NCBI GenBank assembly: GCA_002509325.1
Contig: DADO01000205.1
Span: 1 to 11,138 of the forward strand
From: Methanosarcina sp. UBA402
GTDB taxonomy: Archaea; Halobacteriota; Methanosarcinia; Methanosarcinales; Methanosarcinaceae
DNA length: 11,138 nucleotides
Direction of reading: 5' to 3'
The stretch's first letter is position 1. Each line of letters begins with the position of its first letter. The notes beneath the pieces are model-generated. The model had not been told where the DNA came from, made no database searches, and saw only the letters and a list, made by a program, of their open reading frames with translations. This document shows, in pieces, positions 1-6,272 of this stretch. The position numbers and the translations under genes were made by a program.

Positions 1-2
1 AT

Positions 3-179
3 ATATGGCTATACCTTCAGAAAAAACACTTTACAATTGTCAAGAGAGGGCCTCAAGTTATAGACGAGGATCAAGTTATAGATGAGGATAAGTTCAGATT
101 TGAAGTATTTATACGTCTCATTGAGGAATGGCTAAGACGAAAGTTAAGAGTTAGGACAGTAGTAGAGTGTCTGAGGTAA
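3..179 (+). CDS. C-terminal fragment of an unrecognised protein, truncated by the window edge
   Basis: An open frame of 58 codons runs from the window edge to a TAA at 177-179 with no in-frame ATG, GTG or TTG, so the start lies to the left of the window. The visible peptide has an acidic patch containing a hexapeptide repeated twice in tandem (QVIDED, from an 18-bp DNA duplication at 53-88). A predicted basic amphipathic helix follows (FEVFIRLIEEWLRRKLRVR) and the protein ends VVECLR. I do not recognise a family. It could be the intact 3' end of a real gene or a decayed remnant. The long run of sense codons in AT-rich DNA and the multiple-of-three repeat favour coding, but 58 codons is modest evidence. 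Confidence 0.45.
   Translation: MWLYLQKKHFTIVKRGPQVIDEDQVIDEDKFRFEVFIRLIEEWLRRKLRVRTVVECLR
53..88. repeat. 18-bp tandem duplication, two copies
   Basis: Bases 53-70 and 71-88 are two adjacent 18-bp copies differing at one position (GACGAGG versus GATGAGG). The unit is six codons long and keeps the frame of the partial gene at 3-179, duplicating the peptide VIDEDQ/VIDEDK. Confidence 0.85.
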
Positions 180-466
180 ATGGAGGCAGATTAAAAGTGG
201 AGGAAAGATTTTAGCGAACTACTGAATTTGCATTAAAATAAGGATTTCTACAGAGCCAAAAGATCTAAAAGAGCAGGGAGCTCCGAAAAGTTATTAAGAG
301 TAAGGTTTATAGTTACCATTGTTTTTGCCTTAATACCATTACATAATTATAGAATTATAATTTTGTGTAGTGATGTTACACTTACTTTTATCACTAGATT
401 TTGGAAATGAGTCGCTTATATTAAACTGAGAATACAAAAGGGAATGTAACAATAGGGGGTAAGGGT
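180..466. other. Intergenic region upstream of the lipoprotein gene
   Basis: No convincing gene is visible. There are AG-rich stretches with Shine-Dalgarno-like GGAGG strings not followed by an open frame. At 345-362 lies an AT-only 7-bp inverted repeat (AATTATA-GAAT-TATAATT), about 55 bp upstream of a TATA-like element. The function of the inverted repeat is unknown. Confidence 0.5.
416..424 (+). promoter_or_regulatory. Candidate TATA box for the lipoprotein gene
   Basis: TTATATTAA lies about 45 bp upstream of the TTG start. With the usual archaeal spacing it would place the transcript start near 445 and give a leader of about 20 nt containing the GGGGGT ribosome site at 455-460. This is a sequence-only call. 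Confidence 0.45.
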
Positions 467-1138
467 TTGGTAACAAAAAAAATATTTTTATTACTAATAG
501 TCCTGTCAGTGATAACTTTAGGCTGCCTGAGTTCGGACGACGAGGAGAAGACCAAGGAGGAAGACAGGGAGGCAGGCGGCAGTTCTGGAGGTGCGCAAAG
601 ACCAAGAGAAGTGAGAACACCCGTAGGGATGGGAGAAACGTGGACACAGAAAGAGGCTGAAACTGAAGGAAAAACGTGGACACAGGAAAATACGGAAACA
701 CAGAAAGAGCTTGAGACACCGATAGAAACAGGAACACAGGAAGAAGTTAGAACACCGGAAGAATCTGGAACTCCGGGAATTGAGAAAGAGCCTGGAATAG
801 GGCAAACGGAAGCAGGGATGGAAGAAGGAAAAAGAAGCGGGATCGCACAGCCATCTGGAATTGCGCAGCCGAACGGAACCGCAGCTACAACACATCTTGT
901 AAGGCTTAAGGATTATCTTATAATTCCCTCAAACCTGAAAATCAATGCCGGAGACACTGTTGTATGGAGAAATTATCAAGAATCCAGTGTGCTTATCCTG
1001 ACAAGCAGGGAGCACCTTTTCGAGGATCAAAGGCTTGTATATGGAAATACTTTGGAGTATACATTCAATGAACCCGGAAGCTACAATTTCAGTGTAAAAG
1101 GACATCCGAAAATGCAGATAACCATCACTGTAAAATAA
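467..1138 (+). CDS. Secreted lipoprotein with T/E-rich stalk and degenerate cupredoxin-like domain
   Basis: The 223-residue protein starts at a TTG that sits six bases after GGGGGT (455-460), a near-match to GGAGGT. Residues 1-19 form a lipoprotein signal peptide (basic VTKK, hydrophobic core, lipobox T-L-G-C20), so Cys20 should be lipid-modified and the protein anchored outside the cytoplasmic membrane. Residues about 23-140 are a low-complexity Thr/Glu/Gln/Gly stalk with imperfect repeats (TWTQ twice, ETPIETGTQEE, GIAQP twice). Residues about 142-223 resemble a plastocyanin/azurin-type beta sandwich: INAGDTVVWRN, then NEPGSYNFSVKGHPKM. The usual type 1 copper ligands are mostly missing: valine where the first His is expected (after VVWRN), Val210 in place of Cys, while His213 and Met216 remain. 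It is probably a structural or binding domain without a normal blue-copper centre. It lies only 24 bp upstream of trm1 and may be cotranscribed. Substrate and role are unknown. Confidence 0.85.
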   Translation: MVTKKIFLLLIVLSVITLGCLSSDDEEKTKEEDREAGGSSGGAQRPREVRTPVGMGETWTQKEAETEGKTWTQENTETQKELETPIETGTQEEVRTPEESGTPGIEKEPGIGQTEAGMEEGKRSGIAQPSGIAQPNGTAATTHLVRLKDYLIIPSNLKINAGDTVVWRNYQESSVLILTSREHLFEDQRLVYGNTLEYTFNEPGSYNFSVKGHPKMQITITVK

Positions 1139-1162
1139 GACTCTAATGTATAGCAGTTTCAA

Positions 1163-2329
1163 ATGATACATAAAACTATAGTTGAAGGCACAACAAAGGC
1201 TTCAGTTCCGATACCGCCTCTGGACGCAACCTTCCCTCCCTCTGCAGCTCCGGTTTTTTATAACCCGGAGATGGAGCTTAACCGCGATATTAATGTCGCA
1301 GCAACGGCTGCATTTGTGGAAAGGCTTCTTTCGAAAAAAGAGATTTTCAGGGAAGAGATCCGTTATGTGGACGCTTTTTCAGCGTCAGGGATAAGAGGGC
1401 TCCGGATTGCAGGCGAAGTAGGGATCCACGCGACCATGAATGACTGGAGTCCAGACGCATTTGAACTGATAAAGGAAAATATTAAGATTAACGAGCTTGA
1501 AGAAAAAACTCTGGCTACCCGAAAGAACGCAAATGTGTTGCTTCACGAGCAAAAATACCATATCGTGGATATCGATCCTTTTGGCACCCCTTCTCCCTTT
1601 CTGGATGCAGCATCGGCTTCGGTATGGAATATGCTGTCAGTTACGGCAACGGATACGGCACCTTTATGCGGAGCCCATATGAAAGCTGGGATAAGGAAAT
1701 ATGCGGCTGTACCTCTTAATACGGAATATCATAGTGAAATGGGCCTTCGAGTCCTCCTGGGGGCCTGTGCAAGAGAGCTTGCAAAGCATGAAAAAGGGAT
1801 GATGCCGCTGCTTTCTCATGTGACACGCCATTATGTTCGCACTTATCTCGAAGTTCTCCCTGGAACAAAACAAGCTGACCGAACTCTGAAGTCAATGGGT
1901 TTCAGCATTCACTGTCCAACATGCGGGTTTCGGGGAATGATATACGGGCTTGCAGTTCACATTGAAAAGGAGTGTCCTGTTTGCGGGGCTTTCACTCAAA
2001 TTGCAGGCCCTTTGTGGCTTGGGCCGTTCAGGGAACAGGCATTCTGCGACGAAGTTATTTCCGAACTTGAAGTGCATCCTCTAAACACAAAGGATAAAGC
2101 AAAAAAGATTATTACTTTCTGCAGGGATGAACTGGATATACCAATGTTTTATGATCAGCACGTGATCTGTAAAGAACTTGGAGCTTCTGCAACCGGAATG
2201 GAAATCCTGATAGAAGCCCTTAGAGCTCATGGATTTGAAGCATCAAGGACTCATTTCAGTGGCACTTCATTCCGAACAGATGCGCCGATAACAGAAATAA
2301 AGGAGATAATCGGGGCACTTTCAGGATAA
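1163..2329 (+). CDS. trm1: tRNA (guanine(26)-N2)-dimethyltransferase Trm1
   Basis: The 388-residue protein has the size and motif order of archaeal Trm1, which uses S-adenosylmethionine to make N2,N2-dimethylguanosine at position 26 of tRNA in the cytoplasm. Visible motifs are the N-terminal FYNPEMELNRDINVAA signature (residues 32-47), the SAM-binding loop DAFSASGIRGLR (70-81) with an acidic residue at D94, and the catalytic D-P-F-G motif at 138-141. A C-terminal zinc knuckle has Cys251, Cys254, Cys271 and Cys274. It starts at ATG 1163. No good ribosome site precedes it, and with only 24 bp to the lipoprotein stop it may depend on translation of that gene. No key residue appears to be missing. 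The family call is strong. Whether it modifies G26 alone or also position 10/27-type sites cannot be read from the sequence. Confidence 0.96.
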   Translation: MIHKTIVEGTTKASVPIPPLDATFPPSAAPVFYNPEMELNRDINVAATAAFVERLLSKKEIFREEIRYVDAFSASGIRGLRIAGEVGIHATMNDWSPDAFELIKENIKINELEEKTLATRKNANVLLHEQKYHIVDIDPFGTPSPFLDAASASVWNMLSVTATDTAPLCGAHMKAGIRKYAAVPLNTEYHSEMGLRVLLGACARELAKHEKGMMPLLSHVTRHYVRTYLEVLPGTKQADRTLKSMGFSIHCPTCGFRGMIYGLAVHIEKECPVCGAFTQIAGPLWLGPFREQAFCDEVISELEVHPLNTKDKAKKIITFCRDELDIPMFYDQHVICKELGASATGMEILIEALRAHGFEASRTHFSGTSFRTDAPITEIKEIIGALSG

Positions 2330-2344
2330 ACTCATCAGGCAAAA

Positions 2345-2500
2345 ATGTAGGGTAAAATGCAGAAGTAAAAGTGCAGAACTGAAAATGCAGAAGTAAAAGT
2401 ACAGAACTAAAAGTGCAGAGAAAAAATGCAGGATAAAATGCAGAACTGAAAGTGTAGAACTGAAAATGCAGAAGTAATTGTATAGAAGTACAAGTGCAGG
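2345..2500. repeat. Degenerate 14-bp tandem repeat array, about 11.5 units
   Basis: Starting 16 bp after the trm1 stop, units of consensus TGCAGAASTRAAAG repeat head to tail. Unit starts are 2346, 2358, 2372, 2386, 2400, 2414, 2427, 2439, 2453, 2467, 2481 and 2495 (partial). Most units are exactly 14 bp; three are 12 or 13 bp. AAG-type and AAC-type variants alternate in part (2358, 2372, 2386, 2400), hinting at duplication in 28-bp blocks. There are no spacers, so it is not a CRISPR array. It ends about 100 bp before the next start codon and 20 bp before a TATA box, so it could be iteron-like regulatory DNA or simple satellite expansion. Confidence 0.9.
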
Positions 2501-2517
2501 TTGGAAACCTTTCCAGT

Positions 2518-2529
2518 ATTATATATAAA
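2518..2529 (+). promoter_or_regulatory. Candidate TATA box for the winged-helix gene
   Basis: The stretch ATTATATATAAA directly follows the tandem array and lies about 75 bp upstream of the ATG at 2604, predicting a transcript start near 2550 and a leader of about 50 nt. A short inverted repeat AGGTT/AACCT (2498-2510) sits just upstream, at the position where activators or the TFB recognition element would lie. Confidence 0.5.
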
Positions 2530-2603
2530 TCATTGATGAATACTTAAGTTACTTTGATTTAAATTAAGAAATAACCCACCAGAAAAAATCCCAATGTGAT
2601 ATT

Positions 2604-3224
2604 ATGTCCGACGAAAATGCAGAGAAGTTATTTTTGCAGGAAAAACCCACTCTTGCGCTACTATTCATAGGCTCGATGGAAAAGACCTATGCATCTATTA
2701 TTTCTAAAGAGATAGACTCCACTTTTGCTCATACAACAAGGATCCTCGCGAAAATGGAACAGTGCGGACTTATAAGATTCACATCTGAGGGGCGAATAAA
2801 ATTTGTTGAACTTACGAAATATGGAGGGGAAGTTGAAGCTGCCCTCAAGGAGTTCAGGGATATAATCGCAGAGGAACCTCCGAAGGACCAGAAAGAGGAG
2901 TCCAGAGATACAGGTGCTGAAAGCGAAGAAGCTGCAGCTGAGGAAGAGAAAAAAGAACCTGAACAGGCAGAAGAGCTTGACCCTTTGAGTGCCGAAATTC
3001 TTGAAAAAATAAAGAATCTAAGGAATAGAATTGAAAGTATCCATATGGATGCGGTAAAACAGGGAGATAGCAGGGACACGATTTCCCGGAAACTTGGTCC
3101 TTATAGTCGGGATATTAAAAGACTCCAGAATCAGATTGAAAGAGCAGAAAGTCCCATTAATGAAACTGTTATCTCAGCTCTGGAAGAATGTGAGGAACTT
3201 CTGAACTCTTACCTTAGAGGCTGA
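2604..3224 (+). CDS. Winged-helix DNA-binding protein with acidic linker and C-terminal helical domain
   Basis: The 206-residue protein starts at ATG 2604, three bases after GTGAT (2596-2600), which can pair with the 16S 3' end. Residues about 5-90 read as a MarR/ArsR-like winged helix: a helical lead (EKPTLALLFIGSMEKTYASI), a helix-turn-helix (SKEIDSTFAHTTRILAKMEQCGLI) and a wing (RFTSEGRIKFVELTKYG). Residues about 92-130 are a Glu/Lys/Ala-rich charged linker. Residues about 130-206 form helices and a likely coiled coil (LSAEILEKIKNLRNRIESI ... IKRLQNQIERAE). There is no signal peptide or membrane segment, so it is cytoplasmic. It is probably in one transcription unit with the DUF2110 gene 72 bp downstream. 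A transcriptional or chromatin role is inferred from the fold; the target is unknown and no precise family is claimed. Confidence 0.8.
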   Translation: MSDENAEKLFLQEKPTLALLFIGSMEKTYASIISKEIDSTFAHTTRILAKMEQCGLIRFTSEGRIKFVELTKYGGEVEAALKEFRDIIAEEPPKDQKEESRDTGAESEEAAAEEEKKEPEQAEELDPLSAEILEKIKNLRNRIESIHMDAVKQGDSRDTISRKLGPYSRDIKRLQNQIERAESPINETVISALEECEELLNSYLRG

Positions 3225-3252
3225 GGAATTGTCCTGTTTCCGGCAATAACAG

Positions 3253-3284
3253 AGCAGAAGAGAGAATTAGCAGAAGAGAGAATT
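3253..3284. repeat. Perfect 16-bp tandem duplication
   Basis: AGCAGAAGAGAGAATT occurs at 3253-3268 and again immediately at 3269-3284 with no mismatch. It lies in the 72-bp gap between the winged-helix and DUF2110 genes, ending 12 bp before the DUF2110 start codon. Its purine-rich content may influence ribosome access, but it has no assigned function. Confidence 0.9.
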
Positions 3285-3296
3285 GGTAGGAAAAAC

Positions 3297-3992
3297 ATGA
3301 TTAAAGTTGTAACCCTTCAGCATATTTACGGAAAGAACCGGGATAGGATGGCTGGGCTTTTGAAAACCCTGGTTGAGAATGAATTGAAAAATCTTGAAGT
3401 AAAGGTTGAGATCTCTATTATTCCTGAAAACTGGGCTGAGTACACCCTTGAAGGCGAGGACGAGGAAGTGTCTGCGAATTTGCTGGCTTCCAGATATGGG
3501 ACGCCTGCAAAGAAAGCTGAAGCCGGAAAGGTCTACATTGGTTTTCTCCAGGCCTTTGGAGAGGACGCCATTCTAGCCGATATTGGTATGCCTGTGCAGA
3601 TTGAAGCCAAGGAATTGAAAGCTCTGGGCAGCGGAAAGCCAAAACAGCTTGCCTTGAGGTTTGGTCTTATACCCCATTTGCCTGTTGAAGTCGAAATCAT
3701 TGAAGCAAATAAGATTGTAAAAGCCCGTTTTACCAAAAGGCAGCTTGATACCTGGTGGAGTTGGAAAAAGGCAGCTACCGATCGAGTAACTATTAATGGG
3801 GTAACCCGTTCGGAAATCAAAAGAGCAATAAAAAAGACAGGTCATGGAAGGGATATTTACGAAATTGAGCGACTGGGGCTGCTGGAACATGCAATCGTAT
3901 GCCGGGAAAAAACCGACGGCCCTGGTATAGTTGCAGAAATAGGGCCCTACCTAAAATCTGAAATGGGGGTCGTAATTGGAGACGGCCGCTGA
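3297..3992 (+). CDS. Archaeal conserved protein, probable DUF2110 family
   Basis: The 231-residue soluble protein starts at ATG 3297 with only a weak upstream ribosome site (GTAGG). It begins IKVVTLQHIYGKNRDRM, has mixed alpha/beta character, and a notable segment TKRQLDTWWSWKKA in the middle. A well-ordered C-terminal module reads INGVTRSEIKRAIKKTGH, then YEIERLGLLEHAIVCREKT, then PGIVAEIGPYLK. I associate this pattern with the archaea-specific uncharacterised family DUF2110, from memory of the family rather than a search. No catalytic motif is evident; the basic Trp-rich stretch and the C-terminal repeat-like beta module would fit nucleic-acid or RNP binding, which is only inference. It follows the winged-helix gene in the same direction and converges on the V4R regulator. 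Confidence 0.72.
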   Translation: MIKVVTLQHIYGKNRDRMAGLLKTLVENELKNLEVKVEISIIPENWAEYTLEGEDEEVSANLLASRYGTPAKKAEAGKVYIGFLQAFGEDAILADIGMPVQIEAKELKALGSGKPKQLALRFGLIPHLPVEVEIIEANKIVKARFTKRQLDTWWSWKKAATDRVTINGVTRSEIKRAIKKTGHGRDIYEIERLGLLEHAIVCREKTDGPGIVAEIGPYLKSEMGVVIGDGR

Positions 3993-4036
3993 CCGATATA
4001 TCCCTCAGAAAGAAATAGCTGAAGCCGAAAAAAGGG

Positions 4037-4078
4037 CTGGCTTGGAAAAACCTGGCCTGGATAAATTTTATAAGCCAG
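4037..4078 (+). terminator. Possible hairpin in the convergent 3' region of the DUF2110 and V4R genes
   Basis: CTGGCTT (4037-4043) and AAGCCAG (4072-4078) form a 7-bp inverted repeat 45 bp after the DUF2110 stop. About 30 bp further on, a palindromic TTATTAATAA is followed by ACTTTTTC, a T-rich run suited to archaeal termination on the plus strand. The 169-bp convergent gap holds no gene. Confidence 0.35.
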
Positions 4079-4161
4079 TGGGTTTCAGAATGGAGCCTGG
4101 CTTAATACTCGGAGTTATTAATAATACTTTTTCTGTAAAACAGTGGGCTTAAAAAAGGAAT

Positions 4162-4899
4162 TTATAATGTAATCTTAAAAAGACAGTGTTCGTGCCCAGT
4201 CCCGTAACACTCGGTCTCGGCAACTTTGTAATCCATTTCCAGCTTTCCTTTAAGAATTCCCTCAATAATGCCTTCTCTTAAGGCGCAGAAGGGTTTTCCT
4301 ATGACCGGAATTGAACTGGCTTTGAAATCGTCTTCAATCTGAAGAGCAGGGGGATCTGCGATTACGGAAACCCGACAATTCCCATGGAACTCCAGAAAAT
4401 CCCCAATCTCCCTCAGGAGTTCATCAGGGGTTTCAGATTCAAAAATGGGAATAATAGATCTTCCGAGATCGTTTCCTATCGTTTTTACAATCGGGGCGTT
4501 ATCAATTCCGTATGCTTCAAAGCCAAAGTAAAGCGCATGGGATAGGATTTCTGCAAAAAAGGTTCTGTCGTTTCCGCTCGCTGGAGCCTTTTCTAATAAA
4601 CTCCTGTAGTGCTCGACGAAAGGTTCCTGAGAGCGGCCCATGTAGTGAGAAGTAAGAGAATAAATTTTTCGGCGGCGGTCTTTTGGGTCAAAGTATTCTT
4701 CCACAAGCTCGGATGTCCTGAGATTGTTGAGATGAACGGAAATAGTTGATTTGGCTTTTTCTGTAAATGTTACGATTTCATCAAAAGACCTGGGTTCTTC
4801 CTTGAGCAAATTAAGAATCTGGAGTTTAACAGGACTGGCTACAACTATCAGTCCTTTTTCATTGTAAAAAAATTCTGCTTTACTCTCAGGTTTTGCCAT
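4162..4899 (-). CDS. ArsR-like winged-helix regulator with C-terminal V4R domain
   Basis: The 245-residue protein starts at ATG (complement of 4897-4899). Residues about 18-95 form an ArsR-type winged helix: VASPVKLQILNLLKEEPRS, a helix-turn-helix EIVTFTEKAKSTISVHLNNL, and a basic wing DPKDRRRKIYSL. Residues about 105-245 match the V4R (4-vinyl reductase) sensor fold, ending in the characteristic E-x-E-C-x-G-x-x-x-x-C-x-F type motif, here TECYGTGHEHCLF with Cys231, His236, His238 and Cys239 as possible metal or ligand contacts. V4R domains bind small molecules, metals or tetrapyrrole-related ligands in other proteins. Fusion to a winged helix implies a ligand-controlled repressor or activator. 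ArsR-like regulators control methanogenesis genes in Methanosarcina, but nothing here ties this protein to one of those by name. It faces pspA across a shared regulatory region, which makes autoregulation or control of pspA plausible but unproven. Confidence 0.85.
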   Translation of the reverse strand: MAKPESKAEFFYNEKGLIVVASPVKLQILNLLKEEPRSFDEIVTFTEKAKSTISVHLNNLRTSELVEEYFDPKDRRRKIYSLTSHYMGRSQEPFVEHYRSLLEKAPASGNDRTFFAEILSHALYFGFEAYGIDNAPIVKTIGNDLGRSIIPIFESETPDELLREIGDFLEFHGNCRVSVIADPPALQIEDDFKASSIPVIGKPFCALREGIIEGILKGKLEMDYKVAETECYGTGHEHCLFKITL

Positions 4900-4925
4900 A
4901 ATATCTTTAGATAAGTTGTATTTAG

Positions 4926-4936
4926 AATATATAAAT
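4926..4936 (-). promoter_or_regulatory. Candidate TATA box for the V4R regulator
   Basis: On the minus strand this reads ATTTATATATT, 27 bp upstream of the start codon, predicting an almost leaderless mRNA. That agrees with the lack of a ribosome site before the ATG. The upstream palindromic TATA at 4964-4975 is an alternative that would give a leader of about 45 nt. Confidence 0.5.
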
Positions 4937-4953
4937 CGTTCGCATATTAACGA
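4936..4953. promoter_or_regulatory. Candidate operator: inverted repeat between two TATA boxes
   Basis: TCGTT (4936-4940), an 8-bp spacer CGCATATT, and AACGA (4949-4953) form a perfect 5-bp dyad. It touches the TATA box nearest the V4R gene and lies 10 bp from the palindromic TATA element. It is the only CG-containing dyad in an otherwise AT-rich stretch, and its size suits a winged-helix dimer. Function is inferred from position and symmetry only. Confidence 0.4.
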
Positions 4954-5079
4954 ATAATTTCATATTATATATAATTACAAACTTATACAATCAATCTCTC
5001 TAAGAAGGTGGACTTAGAAAGAGAGGTATTTAATCTCTGAAAAGAAAGCTTTAATTCACGAAGAGAGAAATCAGATCTA

Positions 5080-5105
5080 GGTGAGATACTCAGGTGGGAT
5101 ACCCG
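5080..5105. repeat. 13-bp direct duplication upstream of pspA
   Basis: AGGTGAGATACTC (5080-5092) is followed directly by AGGTGGGATACCC (5093-5105), with two mismatches. It lies about 35 bp upstream of the pspA TATA-like element and could be a paired activator site or another local duplication. Confidence 0.6.
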
Positions 5106-5234
5106 GTTCAGTAAAGGATGGATTTGATCAGGAAGGAAAATTTATAGGTAGAATAGGATAAATTGATGAAATAGCTTCAGCAAGACAGGTAAAATGTCGG
5201 CTTGAGGACTTTAAAAAAGCAAAGGGGAAAACAC

Positions 5235-5987
5235 ATGGGATTATTCAAAAGAATGGAAACAGTATTCAAATCAAAGATGAATAAAGTGCTTAACAGGATG
5301 GAAGACCCACGAGAAACCCTGGATTATTCTTACGAGAGGCAGCTGGAACTGCTCCAGAACGTGAAGAGGGGAGTTGCAGAAGTTACAAGTTCAAAAAAGC
5401 GCCTCCAGCTCCAGCGTGCAAAACTGGTTCAGAATATAGACAAGCTTGATGGGCAGGCAAGAGATGCAGTTGCCGCTGACAGGGAGGATCTTGCAAGGCT
5501 GGCTCTTGAGAGAAAAGCCGCCCTTGCGCAGCAGGTAGAAGGGATAGACAGGGAAATTGAAGAGCTTGAGAAGCAACAAGAAAAGCTGATAGCTTCGGAA
5601 AAGCGCCTTTCAACAAAAGTGGAGATTTTCAGGACCCGGAAAGAGTCAATTAAAGCGCAATACTCAGCTGCTGAGGCTCAGGTTAAGATAAATGAATCCG
5701 TTACAGGGATAAGCGAGGAGATGGCAGATGTGGGCCTTGCGCTTGAAAGGGCTGAAAATAAAACCGAAGAAATGAAAGCGCGGGCTGAGGCAATTGATGA
5801 GCTTATGGAAGCTGGCACACTTGAAGACCTTACAGGCGGCAGGGATGAAATTGACCGGGAACTTGCTAAAATCAGCACCAAAACAAGTGTAGAATCCGAA
5901 CTTGCCAGACTTAAAGCTAAAGCCGGAAAAGGGTCTGAAGAGGCGAAAACCGGGGAAGAAAGTACGGAAGAAAGAAAGGAGGTCTGA
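5235..5987 (+). CDS. pspA: PspA/IM30 family membrane-remodelling protein
   Basis: Translation is placed at ATG 5235, seven bases after AAGGGGA (5222-5228), giving 250 residues. An in-frame TTG at 5202 would add 11 residues without a ribosome site, and family members begin at MGLFKRM. PspA/IM30/Vipp1 proteins are ESCRT-III-like; they assemble on the inner face of the membrane and stabilise it under stress. Residues 1-25 are the amphipathic helix (MGLFKRMETVFKSKMNKVL). MEDPRETLDYSYERQ marks the conserved hairpin start, and most of the rest to about residue 215 is long charged helices with heptad character (coiled coil). The last about 25 residues are Glu/Lys-rich and disordered. The stop codon lies just after the pspAA ribosome site, so the two genes are tightly coupled. 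The divergent V4R gene may regulate it. Confidence 0.94.
   Translation: MGLFKRMETVFKSKMNKVLNRMEDPRETLDYSYERQLELLQNVKRGVAEVTSSKKRLQLQRAKLVQNIDKLDGQARDAVAADREDLARLALERKAALAQQVEGIDREIEELEKQQEKLIASEKRLSTKVEIFRTRKESIKAQYSAAEAQVKINESVTGISEEMADVGLALERAENKTEEMKARAEAIDELMEAGTLEDLTGGRDEIDRELAKISTKTSVESELARLKAKAGKGSEEAKTGEESTEERKEV
5975..5983 (+). promoter_or_regulatory. Strong ribosome binding site deciding the pspAA TTG start
   Basis: AAAGGAGGT lies inside the last codons of pspA, seven bases before TTG 5991. This near-perfect anti-Shine-Dalgarno match supports the TTG start over the ATG at 6006, which has no suitable site. Confidence 0.8.
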
Positions 5988-5990
5988 AGA

Positions 5991-6269
5991 TTGATAATCA
6001 GGATTATGGGTGAAGGTCAGTACAGGGCACCTGAAGCTCTCTGTGACGAGCTGAACCAGATCGATAACCGGATCGTGGTTCTGGTTGAGGAAGGAAAAAA
6101 CGAAGAGTTCCGAAATGAACTTGCTAAATTGATTTCTGAAATAAAAGAAAAGGGGGAGCCGATTGAAGCGGAAGAGATCCTTGAGTCTGATATTATCGTA
6201 CCCCCTGGGGACCTGAGCCTTGAGGAAGCAAAAGCCGTGTTTAAAGGTTCAGGAATCTTTCAGGATTAA
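5991..6269 (+). CDS. pspAA: PspA-associated protein PspAA
   Basis: The 92-residue soluble protein starts at TTG 5991, 3 bp after the pspA stop. It fits the PspAA family found next to PspA in archaea and actinobacteria. It opens with IIRIMGEGQYR, followed by LCDELNQIDNRIVVLVEEGKN in the middle, and closes with the typical ESDIIVPPGDLSLEEA and a short GSGIF tail. No membrane segment, signal peptide or metal motif is visible. From context it is expected to bind or modulate PspA assembly on the membrane; its biochemical action in archaea is not established. Translational coupling to pspA implies roughly stoichiometric production. A hairpin terminator follows directly. Confidence 0.9.
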   Translation: MIIRIMGEGQYRAPEALCDELNQIDNRIVVLVEEGKNEEFRNELAKLISEIKEKGEPIEAEEILESDIIVPPGDLSLEEAKAVFKGSGIFQD

Positions 6270-6272
6270 AAC

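Larger units (their letters stand above)
4900..5234. other. Divergent regulatory region between the V4R regulator and pspA
   Basis: This 335-bp stretch has no convincing gene. From left to right it holds a minus-strand TATA box (4926-4936), an 18-bp inverted repeat (4936-4953), a palindromic TATA element (4964-4975), and a bulged hairpin in which CTCTCTAAG (4996-5004) pairs with CTTAG-aa-AGAG (from 5013). A 13-bp direct duplication AGGTGRGATACYC follows at 5080-5092 and 5093-5105. A plus-strand TATA-like AATTTATAGG (5140-5149) would give pspA a leader of about 60 nt. Confidence 0.6.

Noticed and set aside
518..895. Minus-strand open frame of 125 codons rich in Ser/Cys/Phe
   Set aside because: It is a shadow of the Thr/Glu-rich lipoprotein stalk; no ribosome site and a skewed composition.
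467..1138. Functional blue-copper protein
   Set aside because: The expected first His and the Cys are replaced by valine, so a normal type 1 copper site is unlikely.
2345..2500. CRISPR array or coding repeat
   Set aside because: 14-bp units without spacers; the unit is not a multiple of three and no open frame of useful length crosses it.
5202..5234. Longer PspA start at TTG 5202
   Set aside because: No ribosome site there; MGLFKRM at 5235 has AAGGGGA at good spacing and matches the family N-terminus.
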